NCBI GenBank assembly: GCA_019456405.1
Contig: WJXM01000055.1
Span: 1 to 64,000 of the forward strand
Reading direction: 5' to 3'
Length of the DNA stretch: 64,000 nt
Origin: Ferrovum sp.
GTDB taxonomy: Bacteria; Pseudomonadota; Gammaproteobacteria; Burkholderiales; Ferrovaceae
Part shown: positions 34,340 through 47,122 of the stretch, piece after piece
How positions within the stretch are numbered: the first letter of the stretch is position 1
Layout: the number at the start of each line of letters is the position of its first letter
The notes under the pieces: generated by a model
Told to the model about the DNA's origin: nothing
The model's database searches: none
The model's input: the letters and a program-made list of their open reading frames with translations, nothing else
Position numbers and translations under genes: made by a program

Positions 34340-34903
34340 TCAGGCGAGATCGGATCGGCGGGGAGGGAGCGCGAGAAAAATTTCGGTGACCAGCAAGGCC
34401 GACCCCTGACGCACATGAAGGGAACGGCGCGCCAGAGGGGGTAAGTCCAGCGGGAACGAGGCCAGCCGCGCCCGGAGGGGATGGCGCAGGGGGAGTTTTT
34501 GGAAATGCAGGGGTGTGCGCCGGACCCGGGCATCGGTAAAGAGTAATTCCCCGAGGGGACGAGGATTGCGGGCGTCGAGGGTGGGCCAGGCGCGTGGCAA
34601 GTCCTTCAGGGGCAGGATGCTGCGGGCGAATACCAAAGGCGAGTCCCCATGGCACAGCAGCACTTCACGGTTCCAGACCTGTTGGTGGCGGGAAATTTTG
34701 AGCAGGCGCGCTTCGTCGGGAAAAGGAAACCGGGAGCCGGTTTCCAGGAGTCGGACCCGAAGCCGGGGACAGACGGTCCTGAGGGCAGCCGTGAGGGAAT
34801 CCGGCGTGGTCAGCCAGCATCGATGGGCCCGGGACAGGTTTGAGCGCAAAGGACGAACTGTCCATGTATCCCTGGGCCGGACAGAGGAATTACCGGGGTT
34901 CAT
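34340..34903 (-). CDS. ubiC: Chorismate lyase
   Basis: 187 residues from ATG 34903. LLETGSRFPFPDEARLL, NREVLLCHGDSPLVFARSI and LGELLFTD are typical of UbiC; the Arg of FARSI and Glu of GELLF fit active-site positions. It releases pyruvate from chorismate to give 4-hydroxybenzoate, the first ubiquinone-specific step. A GATAAT box lies exactly 6 bases before the ATG and I see no Shine-Dalgarno, so the transcript may be leaderless. The gene is divergent from the quinone oxidoreductase. Confidence 0.8.
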   Translation of the reverse strand: MNPGNSSVRPRDTWTVRPLRSNLSRAHRCWLTTPDSLTAALRTVCPRLRVRLLETGSRFPFPDEARLLKISRHQQVWNREVLLCHGDSPLVFARSILPLKDLPRAWPTLDARNPRPLGELLFTDARVRRTPLHFQKLPLRHPLRARLASFPLDLPPLARRSLHVRQGSALLVTEIFLALPPRRSDLA

Positions 34904-34991
34904 GGGCGGATTATCCCACAGACATGCTATGCTCCGCCTGCAGGATGGGCGAGTGGCTTGCCCGGAGGATCTCTTCAGGGAGGGAAAGGCG

Positions 34992-35999
34992 ATGTGGGAT
35001 AGACCGGTGAACATGGGGTGTGTGGAAATTTCCAGAGCGGGGGGGCCTGAGGTTTTGGTGTGGACCCATCGTCCGGTGCCGCACCCGGGATTGGGGGAGG
35101 TTTTGATCCGTGTGGAAGCAGCGGGGGTCAATCGCCCGGATTGTTTCCAACGCGCCGGATTTTATCCCGCGCCGCCCGATGCTTCCGACTTGCCGGGGTT
35201 GGAGGTGGCCGGGAAAGTGGTGGCGGTGGGCGAGGGCGTGACCCTGTGGGAGGAAGGGGATCGGGTCTGCGCCCTGTTGGCAGGGGGGGGGTATGCTGAA
35301 TATTGTGTGGCGCCGGCCTTGACCTGCCTGCCCTGGCCCCGTGATTTCACCGCAGTCATGGCGGCTGCCCTGCCCGAGACCTTCTTTACCGTCTGGAGCA
35401 ATGTGTTTGAACGCGCAGCGCTCAAACCCGGAGAGACCTTGCTGGTCCAGGGAGGGTCCAGCGGCATTGGGACCACCGCCATTCAGATGGCGCATCACCT
35501 GGGACATCGGGTTTTCGTCACGGCGGGGTCTGCCGAAAAATGTGCGGCCTGTGTCGCCCTGGGTGCCGAGCGCGCCATCAATTACAAAGAAGAGGATTTT
35601 CTCGAGGTGATCCGGGAGGTCACGCAGGGCAGGGGGGTCGATGTCATTCTCGATATGGTGGGGGGGGATTATCTGCCCCGGGAAATCAAAGCCCTGGCGG
35701 AGGATGGACGGCTGGTGCTGATCGCTTTCCTGCGCGGTTCCAAAGGACAGGTGGATTTGGCCGATCTGATGCGTCGGCGTCTGACGATCACCGGGTCCAC
35801 CTTGCGCTCCCGTTCCCACGGATTCAAGGGCGAGATTGCACAACGGCTTCAGGAACGCATCTGGCCATTGCTGGACCAGAAACTCATCCAGCCGGTGATT
35901 CACCAGACCTTCCCCCTGAAATACGCAGCCCTGGCCCATGAACTGATGGAATCTAGCGCCCATACCGGCAAGATCATCCTGACAGTGGGCTCTTTCTGA
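34992..35999 (+). CDS. NAD(P)H quinone oxidoreductase, zeta-crystallin/TP53I3-like MDR protein
   Basis: 335 residues. Start at ATG 34992 is set by GGGAGGG seven bases upstream. GEVLIRVEAAGVNRPDCFQR and the nucleotide-binding VQGGSSGIGTTAIQMA are diagnostic of zinc-free medium-chain oxidoreductases of the PIG3/QOR type. It probably reduces quinones by one electron using NADPH. Seven bases separate it from the TerC-like gene, so the two may be co-transcribed. Confidence 0.87.
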   Translation: MWDRPVNMGCVEISRAGGPEVLVWTHRPVPHPGLGEVLIRVEAAGVNRPDCFQRAGFYPAPPDASDLPGLEVAGKVVAVGEGVTLWEEGDRVCALLAGGGYAEYCVAPALTCLPWPRDFTAVMAAALPETFFTVWSNVFERAALKPGETLLVQGGSSGIGTTAIQMAHHLGHRVFVTAGSAEKCAACVALGAERAINYKEEDFLEVIREVTQGRGVDVILDMVGGDYLPREIKALAEDGRLVLIAFLRGSKGQVDLADLMRRRLTITGSTLRSRSHGFKGEIAQRLQERIWPLLDQKLIQPVIHQTFPLKYAALAHELMESSAHTGKIILTVGSF

Positions 36000-36006
36000 T
36001 CCTTGC

Positions 36007-36654
36007 ATGGACATGGCATTCTGGCTGGCCCTGGGACAGATCATCCTCATCAATCTGATCCTGAGTGGGGATAATGCGGCGGTCATCGCATTGGCAGCCT
36101 GTCGTCTCGAGCCGGCCCAACGAGGCATTGCCCTGTGGTGGGGCAGTCTGGGCGCGGTGGGACTGCGCATCGGTTTGACATTTTTGGCGGCTTCCCTGCT
36201 CGCCTGGCCGGGGATTCAACTGCTGGGCGGTGCGGTGCTGCTCTGGGTGGCCTACGGATTGGGCGCGTCCGAAGCACCTTCGGACTCGGGAGAGTCTCCG
36301 GTGGAAGGACGCTGGCGGGCCATCCGCACCATTCTGGTGGCCGATGTGTTCATGAGTCTGGACAATGTGCTTTCCTTGGCGGGCGTGGCGCGCGGCGATC
36401 ATCTGCTGCTCATTCTGGGCCTGCTGACCAGTTTGCCTTTGGTGGTGGTGGGCAGTTCCCTGTTGCTGCGTACCTTCGCGCGATTTCCCTGGCTGGTGGT
36501 GCTGGGCGCTGCCCTGCTCGCCCAGGTGGGGGGGGCAATGCTGGCCAGCGACAGTCTCTGGCAAAGGATGCCTTGGGGAGGCTGGCCCCATGCCCCTCTG
36601 GTTTTCTCCCTTGTCTGCGCATTTCTGGTGGGGGCACTGCGCCTGCGTTCCTGA
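36007..36654 (+). CDS. TerC/YjbE-family integral membrane protein
   Basis: 215 residues with about six to seven membrane helices. NLILSGDNAAVIALA and ADVFMSLDNVLSLAGVA are the paired acidic motifs of TerC proteins, with the Asp/Asn residues thought to bind metal. Family members export manganese or support metallation of secreted enzymes. No yybP-ykoY riboswitch is visible upstream. Confidence 0.87.
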   Translation: MDMAFWLALGQIILINLILSGDNAAVIALAACRLEPAQRGIALWWGSLGAVGLRIGLTFLAASLLAWPGIQLLGGAVLLWVAYGLGASEAPSDSGESPVEGRWRAIRTILVADVFMSLDNVLSLAGVARGDHLLLILGLLTSLPLVVVGSSLLLRTFARFPWLVVLGAALLAQVGGAMLASDSLWQRMPWGGWPHAPLVFSLVCAFLVGALRLRS

Positions 36655-36668
36655 AGGGCGCACGGATT

Positions 36669-36677
36669 TGCTAGAAT
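36669..36677 (+). promoter_or_regulatory. Extended -10 promoter of ribA
   Basis: TGCTAGAAT, identical to the box before rfaH and before the WbpM-like gene. A small GATGA...TCATC hairpin (36687-36701) follows in the 5' leader before ribA. No FMN riboswitch is seen. Confidence 0.5.
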
Positions 36678-36718
36678 ACCCCTTTTGATGATTCTTCATC
36701 AAGCTCTGGAGTTTAGGA

Positions 36719-37312
36719 ATGTCCTTTGATTCTTCCGCGATGCCTTGGGTGCGGATGCCAACGGTTCATGGCGAATTCAGCGCCCGGGTATTTTCCGTGC
36801 GGGGCGAGGAACATCTGGTGCTCCAACGGGGGGATGTGACCAACACGCCCGGCGTACTGGTGCGGATTCACTCCGAATGTCTGACCGGAGATGCCCTGTT
36901 TTCCCGTCGTTGTGACTGTGGCCCCCAGTTGGCGCGTTCCCTGGAACTGCTGGGACAGGCTCGAGCCGGGGTGCTCGTGTATGTGCGTGGACAGGAAGGG
37001 CGCGGGATCGGGTTGCGGGCCAAGTTGGCGGCCTATGCCTTGCAGGATCAGGGATTGGATACGGTGGATGCCAATCTGCACCTGGGACTTCCCGTGGATG
37101 CCCGCAGTTATGACGGCGTGGTGGAGATATTGACGACATTGGGCGTGCGTCAACTGCGTTTGTTGACCAATAATCCAGACAAGATTCGCCAGTTGGAACA
37201 GCCCCCGCTGGAAATCGTGGAACGGGTCGCCTTACAGGTGGCCGTGGACGAAGAACATCGCGCCTATCTTGAAACCAAGCGTCAGCGTCTGGGACATTGG
37301 CTCGATCTATAG
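36719..37312 (+). CDS. ribA: GTP cyclohydrolase II
   Basis: 197 residues. The zinc site CLTGDALFSRRCDCG and the catalytic region RGQEGRGIGLRAKLAAYALQ, plus LLTNNPDKIRQL near the C-terminus, are diagnostic. It opens GTP to start riboflavin synthesis. It is a stand-alone RibA rather than a RibBA fusion. It ends 2 bases from the convergent ispF gene. Confidence 0.93.
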   Translation: MSFDSSAMPWVRMPTVHGEFSARVFSVRGEEHLVLQRGDVTNTPGVLVRIHSECLTGDALFSRRCDCGPQLARSLELLGQARAGVLVYVRGQEGRGIGLRAKLAAYALQDQGLDTVDANLHLGLPVDARSYDGVVEILTTLGVRQLRLLTNNPDKIRQLEQPPLEIVERVALQVAVDEEHRAYLETKRQRLGHWLDL

Positions 37313-37314
37313 GA

Positions 37315-37788
37315 TCAGGACGGCAGGAGCAGGCACACGGCCTGTGCCGCGATGCCTTCGCCCCGCCCGGTAAAGCCCAGTTTCTCCGTGGTGGTGGCTT
37401 TCAGGTTGAGTTGCGGGCGCGGCGTTTCGAGGTCAGTGGCCAGGTGGTCCAGCATCTGCGCCAGATAGGGCGCGACCTTGGGTGCCTGCAGGATCAGAGT
37501 GGCATCCAGATTGCCCAGACGGTAACCACATTCCTTGACGCGCCGGTAAACGTGACGGAGCAGGATGCGACTGTCGGCATTTTTCCAGCCGGGGTCGCTG
37601 TCCGGAAAATGATGTCCAATATCGCCCAGTCCTGCGGCACCCAGCAAGGCATCACAAATAGCATGCAGCAGGACGTCCGCGTCGGAGTGCCCGTCCAGAC
37701 CCCGCCCGAAGGGGATAGTCACGCCGCCCAGGATGAGCGGGCGTCCGGGCACCAGGGCATGCACGTCAAATCCTTGACCGATGCGCAT
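37315..37788 (-). CDS. ispF: 2-C-methyl-D-erythritol 2,4-cyclodiphosphate synthase
   Basis: 157 residues, full length. [10 protein letters not shown] and [19 protein letters not shown] contain the zinc ligands (Asp, His, His), and [13 protein letters not shown] is the conserved C-terminus. It forms the cyclic diphosphate of the non-mevalonate isoprenoid pathway. Its start overlaps ispD by 23 bases, giving translational coupling. Confidence 0.95.
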   Translation of the reverse strand: MRIGQGFDVHALVPGRPLILGGVTIPFGRGLDGHSDADVLLHAICDALLGAAGLGDIGHHFPDSDPGWKNADSRILLRHVYRRVKECGYRLGNLDATLILQAPKVAPYLAQMLDHLATDLETPRPQLNLKATTTEKLGFTGRGEGIAAQAVCLLLPS

Positions 37789-38467
37789 GACGAGCCTCCA
37801 GGATGGCTTGAACCAAGTGCAGGTCGGCAGGCCAGGTGACCTTCAGATTGGTGCTTTCTCCCATCACCAGGCGAGGGGCATATCCCGCAGCCTCCAGCGC
37901 AGAAGATTCGTCTGTGGCGGCGGGGTGCGCACGCAGGGCTTCGAGCAGACTCCCCAGACGAAACATCTGGGGAGTCTGGGCCGCCCACAGTCCCGTCCGA
38001 TCCAGGGTGGCCGCCACGCAGGTATGGTCGTTCTGGCGCTTGAGGGTGTCGTTCAGGGGAATGGCCAACAATCCGCCCAGCGGATCATCCTGCAGGGTGT
38101 GGATCAAATGGTCGAGCGCGGTGCGCGACAGGCAGGGGCGTGCGGCATCATGGACCAGCACCCAGGTATCTGACGCATGAATGGGCTGGAGGGTCTGGAG
38201 GGCGGCGAGTACGGTTTGGGCCCGGGTGGGGCCGGCGCAGGCCAGGGGTTGAACGCGTTCGGAAGAGAAGGGCCAGTCCAGACCGAGCGCCTCGGGCAGA
38301 GCGGAGAGCACGGGATAAATCCTGGAAATGCGCGGGTGTGCATCAAAAATACGGAGTGTATGATGCAGGAGGGGAACTCCTCCGAGCAGGGAGAATTGCT
38401 TGGGGACTGGACCACCAAACCGGTTTCCCGAACCGCCGGCAGGTATGATAACCACGCAGGGAGACAT
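37766..38467 (-). CDS. ispD: 2-C-methyl-D-erythritol 4-phosphate cytidylyltransferase
   Basis: 233 residues from ATG 38467. [19 protein letters not shown] is the CTP-binding loop with the conserved Arg and Lys, [12 protein letters not shown] the central motif, and [11 protein letters not shown] the C-terminal conserved block. It couples CTP to MEP ahead of IspE and IspF. Divergent from the transglycosylase gene. Confidence 0.93.
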   Translation of the reverse strand: MSPCVVIIPAGGSGNRFGGPVPKQFSLLGGVPLLHHTLRIFDAHPRISRIYPVLSALPEALGLDWPFSSERVQPLACAGPTRAQTVLAALQTLQPIHASDTWVLVHDAARPCLSRTALDHLIHTLQDDPLGGLLAIPLNDTLKRQNDHTCVAATLDRTGLWAAQTPQMFRLGSLLEALRAHPAATDESSALEAAGYAPRLVMGESTNLKVTWPADLHLVQAILEARHAHRSRI

Positions 38468-38496
38468 GATCGATCTTGAATAAAAGACAACATGGA

Positions 38497-41877
<3,381 letters not shown>

Positions 41878-41883
41878 GGGCGA

Positions 41884-42207
41884 TCAGAAGGGTAATTTCA
41901 TGCCTGGCGGCAGGCTCATGCCCCCGGTCAGTCCGGACATATGTTGCTGGGAGACTTCGTCAATTTTTCGTTGCAGATCCTTGAGGGCCACCAGCAGCAG
42001 GTCTTCCAGCATTTCGCGGTCACCCATCAGGGTTTCCTGGATGCTGACTTGACGGACTTCATGGGTACAGGTGCTGCGAATTTTGAGGGCGCCCGCACCA
42101 GCACTGCCTTCCACTTCGATTTGAGCCAAAGTGTCCTGGGCACGGCGCAGATTATCCTGAACCTTCTGCGCCTGTTTCATCAGGCCGGCAAGTCCACCTT
42201 TCATCAT
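41884..42207 (-). CDS. ybaB: YbaB/EbfC nucleoid-associated protein
   Basis: 107 residues. GLMKQAQKVQDNLRRAQ and the Met/Gly-rich C-terminus (MSGLTGGMSLPPGMKLPF) are typical. A dimeric DNA-binding protein encoded between dnaX and recR, overlapping the dnaX end by 4 bases. Confidence 0.94.
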   Translation of the reverse strand: MMKGGLAGLMKQAQKVQDNLRRAQDTLAQIEVEGSAGAGALKIRSTCTHEVRQVSIQETLMGDREMLEDLLLVALKDLQRKIDEVSQQHMSGLTGGMSLPPGMKLPF

Positions 42208-43793
42208 GATTTCTCTCCTTGGGGAAGGGGTTTGACGCTGGATTCTACCAGTGTCCCCCCCAGTGCGTCACGAACCGCCTGGGCGAAGGGATCCTGTGCC
42301 AGGGTCTGAAGGGCTTGCTGGTGGGCCTGCGCCTGGGTTCGGGCTTCCTGTTGTGCGACGCTGGTGCCTTCTTCCTCGCCCAATTCGATGGAAAGGCGCA
42401 GGTCGCAGTTCAGAAAACTTTCCAGACCGGTACGCAAATGTTCCTGGTAAGGCAGTAGATGGGAAAATTTACGCGCCAGACGCAGGCGGATCTGGTGCTG
42501 GGTCATGCCCAACCATTCCACATGGCGGGCCAGTTCGTGGGTCATGCCCATCAATTGCAAGCGTTCCACCAGGCCGGCCCAGTCATCGATGGCCGGGGGG
42601 AGGTGCGCGCGTTGCGGGGTCGGTGCGGCGGGCGCAGGTCCCGGATCAGGCAGAGGGGGGGTGGATGCAGGGGGCGGCGGTGCAGGGAGTGGCACGGGCG
42701 GGCCGGGTTGAAAGGCCAGGAGACGCAGCAATGCCATGCGAAATCCGGCCCGTTCATCGGGCGCAAAGGGCAGATCGCGGCGTGCCTGTACGGCAATCTG
42801 ATACAGCAATTGCAAGGCAGAGGCAGGCCAGCGTTCCTTCCAGGCCCCCAACTCCTGAGCACTGTCCTGCAGGGCAGGGGCGTTGGGAACGGCCTGCAGA
42901 AGCGCCAGGTCATGAAACAGGACGGCCAGTTCCTGCAAGGCATGGTCGAAGGACAGACTGTGTTCGGCCAGGGTGTCGGCACAGGCGATCAGCGTTTCTC
43001 CGTCCCCCTCGGCCAGCGCGCGCACCAAGTCGAGCAGGGCGCTGCGCTCGAGGGTGCCGAGCATGGCCCGGACCGGTTCCTTGCGCACTTCTCCGCCACC
43101 AAAGGCGAGGGCCTGATCGAGCAGGCTCAGGGCATCGCGCAGGCTGCCCTGGGCGGCTTGCGCCAACAGGGGCAAGGCCGAAGCCTCGAAAGACAGTTGT
43201 TCCTGTTCGAGTACATGACGCAGGCGGTCAGCAATCTGGACGGACGGCAAGGGGTGCAGAGAAAATTGCAGACAGCGAGAGAGAACCGTGACGGGGACTT
43301 TCTGGGGGTCGGTGGTGGCCAGGATGAACTTGACGTGGGGGGGCGGTTCTTCCAGGGTTTTGAGCATGGCATTGAAGGCCGAACGGGACAGCATGTGGAC
43401 TTCATCGATGAGGTACACCTTGAAACGGCCCGCCACGGGCAGGTACTGGGTATTTTCGAGTAACTCGCGCATTTCCTCGACGCGGGTGTTGGTGGCGGCA
43501 TCCACTTCCAGCAGGTCGGGAAAACGTCCTTGCTCGATGCCGATGCATGCCGGGCAGTGTCCGCAGGGAACGTCGGTGGGCCCCTGTTCACAATTGAGGC
43601 CCCGTGCCATGAGGCGTGCCAGGGTGGTCTTGCCGACGCCCCGGGTTCCCGTGAGCAGGTATGCCTGATGCAGGCGCCCACTCCTGAGGGCATGCCGCAG
43701 GGCCTGTACGATCGTCTCCTGTCCCACCATGTCGTCGAAGGTGCGCGGACGCCACTTGCGCGCCAGAACCTGGGAGGGGGCGGGGGTGTCCAC
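42204..43793 (-). CDS. dnaX: DNA polymerase III gamma/tau subunit
   Basis: 529 residues from GTG 43793. VLARKWRPRTFDDMVGQ begins the clamp-loader ATPase; Walker A is GTRGVGKTTLA, the zinc module CGHCPAC, Walker B LIDEVHMLS, and SRC in VLSRCLQF. A Pro/Ala-rich linker near residues 375-405 precedes the C-terminal domain that binds alpha and DnaB. The start is only two bases from the pagL stop and has weak ribosome-binding sequence, suggesting coupling. I did not see an obvious A-rich slippery site for a separate gamma form. Confidence 0.94.
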   Translation of the reverse strand: MDTPAPSQVLARKWRPRTFDDMVGQETIVQALRHALRSGRLHQAYLLTGTRGVGKTTLARLMARGLNCEQGPTDVPCGHCPACIGIEQGRFPDLLEVDAATNTRVEEMRELLENTQYLPVAGRFKVYLIDEVHMLSRSAFNAMLKTLEEPPPHVKFILATTDPQKVPVTVLSRCLQFSLHPLPSVQIADRLRHVLEQEQLSFEASALPLLAQAAQGSLRDALSLLDQALAFGGGEVRKEPVRAMLGTLERSALLDLVRALAEGDGETLIACADTLAEHSLSFDHALQELAVLFHDLALLQAVPNAPALQDSAQELGAWKERWPASALQLLYQIAVQARRDLPFAPDERAGFRMALLRLLAFQPGPPVPLPAPPPPASTPPLPDPGPAPAAPTPQRAHLPPAIDDWAGLVERLQLMGMTHELARHVEWLGMTQHQIRLRLARKFSHLLPYQEHLRTGLESFLNCDLRLSIELGEEEGTSVAQQEARTQAQAHQQALQTLAQDPFAQAVRDALGGTLVESSVKPLPQGEKS

Positions 43794-43794
43794 C

Positions 43795-44418
43795 TCAGAA
43801 CCAGTGAGACACGCGCAGTTGCAGAAAATTGATGCCGGGGTTCGGGTTCTGTATGCCGGCATTGGACAGGTGTTGAAGGCGCATCATGACATCCCAGTCG
43901 TGTTGGGGCCCCAGGGTGACTCCGGCGCCGACGTGATCGCCGAACTGAAAATAGGTGGTCATGTCGTGTCCCGCATAGATATCGTGTTGACTGAGGTAAT
44001 GTACGCCGATTCCGGCTTCCAGGAAGGGAATGCAATTTCCCGAGGGAGTGGTGGGCGCGTAGCGAAGCACGGGCGTGATGCCGTAATCGTTGATTTCATG
44101 ATTGCCGCCCGAGGCGGCATGGGGCGTCCAGCGTCCCACGCTGGCGTCCCAATAGCCGCTCAGCGCCCAGGTTTGGTCGCTGAACCAGCGGGTGCCCCAG
44201 GAGCGGGAAAAGGAAATCCGTTCCATCTCCGTATGATAACCGTAGCCGGCTTCCAGCGAGACGGCGTCCCGAATGGGCACGGCGGAGACCGGGTCTCCCC
44301 AGGCAGAGGGGAATGTTTGGGAGGGGGGATCCTGGGCGGCCAGCGCAGAAAAAGACAGGACTACCGGGAAGCCTGTCGTGATCAACGAAGACAGGCAGCG
44401 CGAAAAGAAACGCGTCAT
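43795..44418 (-). CDS. pagL: Lipid A 3-O-deacylase PagL
   Basis: 207 residues with a signal peptide (TTGFPVVLSFSALAA). The C-terminal half alternates polar and apolar residues like an outer-membrane beta-barrel and ends in Phe. LQHLSNAGIQNPNPG contains the catalytic His and Ser typical of PagL. It removes the 3-linked acyl chain from lipid A at the outer membrane. Being placed directly before dnaX, after the SRP RNA gene, is unusual and ties a membrane-modifying enzyme to replication genes. Confidence 0.85.
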   Translation of the reverse strand: MTRFFSRCLSSLITTGFPVVLSFSALAAQDPPSQTFPSAWGDPVSAVPIRDAVSLEAGYGYHTEMERISFSRSWGTRWFSDQTWALSGYWDASVGRWTPHAASGGNHEINDYGITPVLRYAPTTPSGNCIPFLEAGIGVHYLSQHDIYAGHDMTTYFQFGDHVGAGVTLGPQHDWDVMMRLQHLSNAGIQNPNPGINFLQLRVSHWF

Positions 44419-44458
44419 CGGAAAACTCGTCGATAAGGTAAGAAGATGGGTGAGGTGG

Positions 44459-44560
44459 CGAGCCTGACCCCCGGCACTTGCAGGATGCGGCTGTGGCTGC
44501 TTCCTTCCGGACCTGACCCGATTCACCGCTCTGTAATGCGGGGAGACCCGCCAGAGGTCT
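44459..44560 (-). ncRNA. ffs: Signal recognition particle RNA, 4.5S type
   Basis: The minus strand contains GGTCAGGTCCGGAAGGAAGC (44516 down), the universally conserved apical stem-loop that binds Ffh, with flanks (TCTGGCGGGTCTCCCCGCA on the 5' side and GTGCCGGGGGTCAGGC on the 3' side) resembling bacterial 4.5S RNA. Ends are estimated to within about ten bases. Position upstream of dnaX is common in proteobacteria. Confidence 0.9.
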
Positions 44561-44621
44561 ATCATCCTCCAGAATGCGGAAAAATTCAAGGGGGTGGGAG
44601 GGTCTTTTCATTTTGGCGGGT

Positions 44622-45995
44622 TCAGTAGGGAAAGATTGCCTCGGGTTTGATCTTCAGGATCTCGCGTTTGAAGTCCTGCTGGATGCGTACCAAGGCGGCC
44701 GCATTCTCCGCCTCGAAACGCAGGACGATCACCGGGGTGGTATTGCTGGAACGCGCCAGGCCAAAGCCGTCGGAGTACTCGATGCGAAGTCCGTCCAGGG
44801 TGATGCGTTCCTGTGCGTCAGGAAAGTCCCCGTTGTCCTGAAGGGTTGCGATGATCCGAAAATTTTCGCCTTCCTGCAAGCGAATCTGCAGTTCTGGTGT
44901 GGAGACGGTATCCGGCAGGGCATCGAGGACCGCACCCGGGTCGCTGAACCGGCTCAGGATTTCGAGCAGGCGGGCGCCCGCATAGATCCCGTCGTCGAAT
45001 CCGAACCAGCGTTCCTTGAAGAAGGTATGGCCGCTCATCTCGCCTGCCAGCAATGCGCCGGTTTCCTTCATCTTGGCTTTGATCAGGGAATGGCCGGTCT
45101 TCCAGAGAATGGGGTTCCCGCCGCGGGAACGGATCCAGGAAAACAGGTTGCGCGTGCATTTCACGTCGAAGATGATTTTAGCCCCTGGATTGCGGGACAG
45201 GACATCTTCGGCAAAGAGCATCAACTGGCGGTCGGGGTAAATGATGTGGCCTTCGCGCGTGACGACGCCCAGACGGTCCCCATCGCCGTCAAAGGCCAAC
45301 CCCAACTCGCCTCGTCCCTGGCTCAGGGCCAGGACGAGGTCCTGCAGGTTCTCGGGTTGGGAGGGGTCCGGGTGGTGGTTGGGAAAATGGCCGTCGACGT
45401 CGCAGAACAGTTCCACCACGGTACAGCCCAGACGCCGGTAGAGTTCGGGGCCGAAACGTCCGGGGATTCCGTTCCCGCTGTCCACCACGATTTTCATGGG
45501 ACGGGCCAGTCGTACCGTGTTCGTGATCTGTCTCAGGTAGTCTTCACTGATATCGAGGGATTCCAATGAGCCTGATCCAGACACCAGACGCTGCTGGCAC
45601 AGCCGCTCGTGGAGGGACAGGATCGTGGGACCGGACAGGGTTTCCCCGCCCAGCATCATCTTGAGCCCGTTGTATTCGGGGGGATTATGGGAGCCAGTGA
45701 CCATGACCCCGGAACCATGGGTGTGCGTATGAGCTGCGTAGTACAACATGGGGGTGGCGACCATGCCCACATCCACAACCCTCAAGCCTGCGCTTTGCAG
45801 ACCTTTGGCCAGCGCATCGCTCAAGGCCGGTCCGGAGAGGCGTCCGTCGCGCCCGATGGCCATGCTGGTCAAACCCCGTTCCCGAGCTTCGGAACCGATG
45901 GCCTGGCCGATGGCGGTGACGCCCGCGACGGTCAGGGTTTGATCGACGATGCCACGGATGTCGTAGGCCTTGAATATCTCTTTGGGAGGGCGCAT
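44622..45995 (-). CDS. algC: Phosphomannomutase/phosphoglucomutase (AlgC/ManB-type)
   Basis: 457 residues from ATG 45995. FKAYDIRGIV at the N-terminus, the phosphoserine loop TGSHNPPEYNG, the metal loop DGDGDRLGV, the sugar loop GEMSGH and the C-terminal phosphate loop RSSNTTP are all present. It interconverts hexose 6- and 1-phosphates and feeds GDP-mannose, rhamnose and LPS-core precursors, so it supplies the polysaccharide locus. Confidence 0.92.
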   Translation of the reverse strand: MRPPKEIFKAYDIRGIVDQTLTVAGVTAIGQAIGSEARERGLTSMAIGRDGRLSGPALSDALAKGLQSAGLRVVDVGMVATPMLYYAAHTHTHGSGVMVTGSHNPPEYNGLKMMLGGETLSGPTILSLHERLCQQRLVSGSGSLESLDISEDYLRQITNTVRLARPMKIVVDSGNGIPGRFGPELYRRLGCTVVELFCDVDGHFPNHHPDPSQPENLQDLVLALSQGRGELGLAFDGDGDRLGVVTREGHIIYPDRQLMLFAEDVLSRNPGAKIIFDVKCTRNLFSWIRSRGGNPILWKTGHSLIKAKMKETGALLAGEMSGHTFFKERWFGFDDGIYAGARLLEILSRFSDPGAVLDALPDTVSTPELQIRLQEGENFRIIATLQDNGDFPDAQERITLDGLRIEYSDGFGLARSSNTTPVIVLRFEAENAAALVRIQQDFKREILKIKPEAIFPY

Positions 45996-46021
45996 GGCGG
46001 ATCCTTTCGGGAGGGAAAGGT

Positions 46022-47041
46022 TTATTCTGAAGGATTGTGACACATCTGTGAAGAGGGAGGAGAAGGCTTCAAATAATTCAGCAGATGGACGGGCATCCAA
46101 TCGGCTCTGGGCGGCAGAATTCCGGAGATGAATCCTACATGCCCCCCCCGTGCCTGGAAATCCAGCGTGACGTCCGGCGGCAAGGCATGGCGAGAGGGTA
46201 GCCCGTGGGGGGGCATGAAGGGGTCGTCCCGTGCCTGCAGAAGTAGCGTGGGACAGCGGATATGCGGCAAGAGAGGCAGACAACTGCTGCGTTCCCAATA
46301 CTCGCCGGCATCGCGAAAGCCATGCAGGGGGGCCATGCAGTGGTCGTCGAACTGACGCAGGGTACGCGCGGCCAGGGTCGCTTCGAGATCGAACAGCCCG
46401 GGGAATTGCGCATGTTTGGCCCGGGCCTTGGCTTTCAGGGTGGTCAGGAAATGACGGCCGTAGAACCGGTTCAAGCCCTGGGTCAAATGGTCTCCCACGG
46501 CGGTCAGATCAAAGGGGGTGGCCACGGCCGCGCAGCGGTCGATCCATCGGCGGGCATCGTCGCCCTGTTCCCCCAGCCATTTGAGGAGCATGTTGCCCCC
46601 CAGGGAAAATCCTGCCGCATAACGCAGCGCCTGCGGGTATTCGGCGCGAACGCGCTGGAGGATCCAGTGGATTTCCGGGCTGTCTCCGGCATGGTAGAGG
46701 CGGGGGCGGGTATTGAGGAGTGAGCCGCAGGCGCGGAAATGAGGCGCTACCACGCTCCACCCGAGGGCCTGTGCGGCATTGGCCAGGGCGCGGATATAGG
46801 GCGATTCCGCACTGCCTTCCAGGCCGTGAAAGAGGGTCAGAACGGGCTGGTCCGGCGCGCCGGTCAGACGTTCGACCTGGAGCGCATCCTCATCCGGACT
46901 GGCCCAGATTTCCTGGCGCCAGACAGGGCGGGGAACCGAGACCCAACGGGCCCCGCAGATGGTCTGGACGTGGGGATTGCGCAGCCAGAAGGAAGGCGAA
47001 AAGGGGGGATGGGAGAGTGGGGCAGGAGAAAGCCGCAACAT
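46022..47041 (-). CDS. yheT: YheT-family alpha/beta hydrolase
   Basis: 339 residues. NPHVQTICGARW is the family signature near the N-terminus, GFSLGGNM the nucleophile elbow, ARDDPFMPP the acid and GGHVGF the catalytic His. YheT/ABHD1-3 relatives are esterases of unclear substrate. It is divergent from alr; a TATACT box upstream on the minus strand may be its promoter. Confidence 0.9.
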   Translation of the reverse strand: MLRLSPAPLSHPPFSPSFWLRNPHVQTICGARWVSVPRPVWRQEIWASPDEDALQVERLTGAPDQPVLTLFHGLEGSAESPYIRALANAAQALGWSVVAPHFRACGSLLNTRPRLYHAGDSPEIHWILQRVRAEYPQALRYAAGFSLGGNMLLKWLGEQGDDARRWIDRCAAVATPFDLTAVGDHLTQGLNRFYGRHFLTTLKAKARAKHAQFPGLFDLEATLAARTLRQFDDHCMAPLHGFRDAGEYWERSSCLPLLPHIRCPTLLLQARDDPFMPPHGLPSRHALPPDVTLDFQARGGHVGFISGILPPRADWMPVHLLNYLKPSPPSSQMCHNPSE

Positions 47042-47110
47042 GACGGGGGCGCGTAATGAAAACTTTCAGAGTATACGCGGTGAGAACCGGCAAGAGGGAG
47101 GGAATTGGGG

Positions 47111-47116
47111 TAAAGT
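47111..47116 (+). promoter_or_regulatory. -10 box of alr, possible leaderless transcript
   Basis: TAAAGT lies exactly six bases before the alr ATG, so the expected transcript start coincides with the start codon. No convincing -35 box or Shine-Dalgarno site is visible. Confidence 0.35.
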
Positions 47117-47122
47117 GCGCGG

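Noticed and set aside
42251..43463. Long plus-strand frames of 334 and 346 residues
   Set aside because: Both are antisense to dnaX and show low-complexity Arg/Gly/Pro composition; dnaX has all expected motifs.
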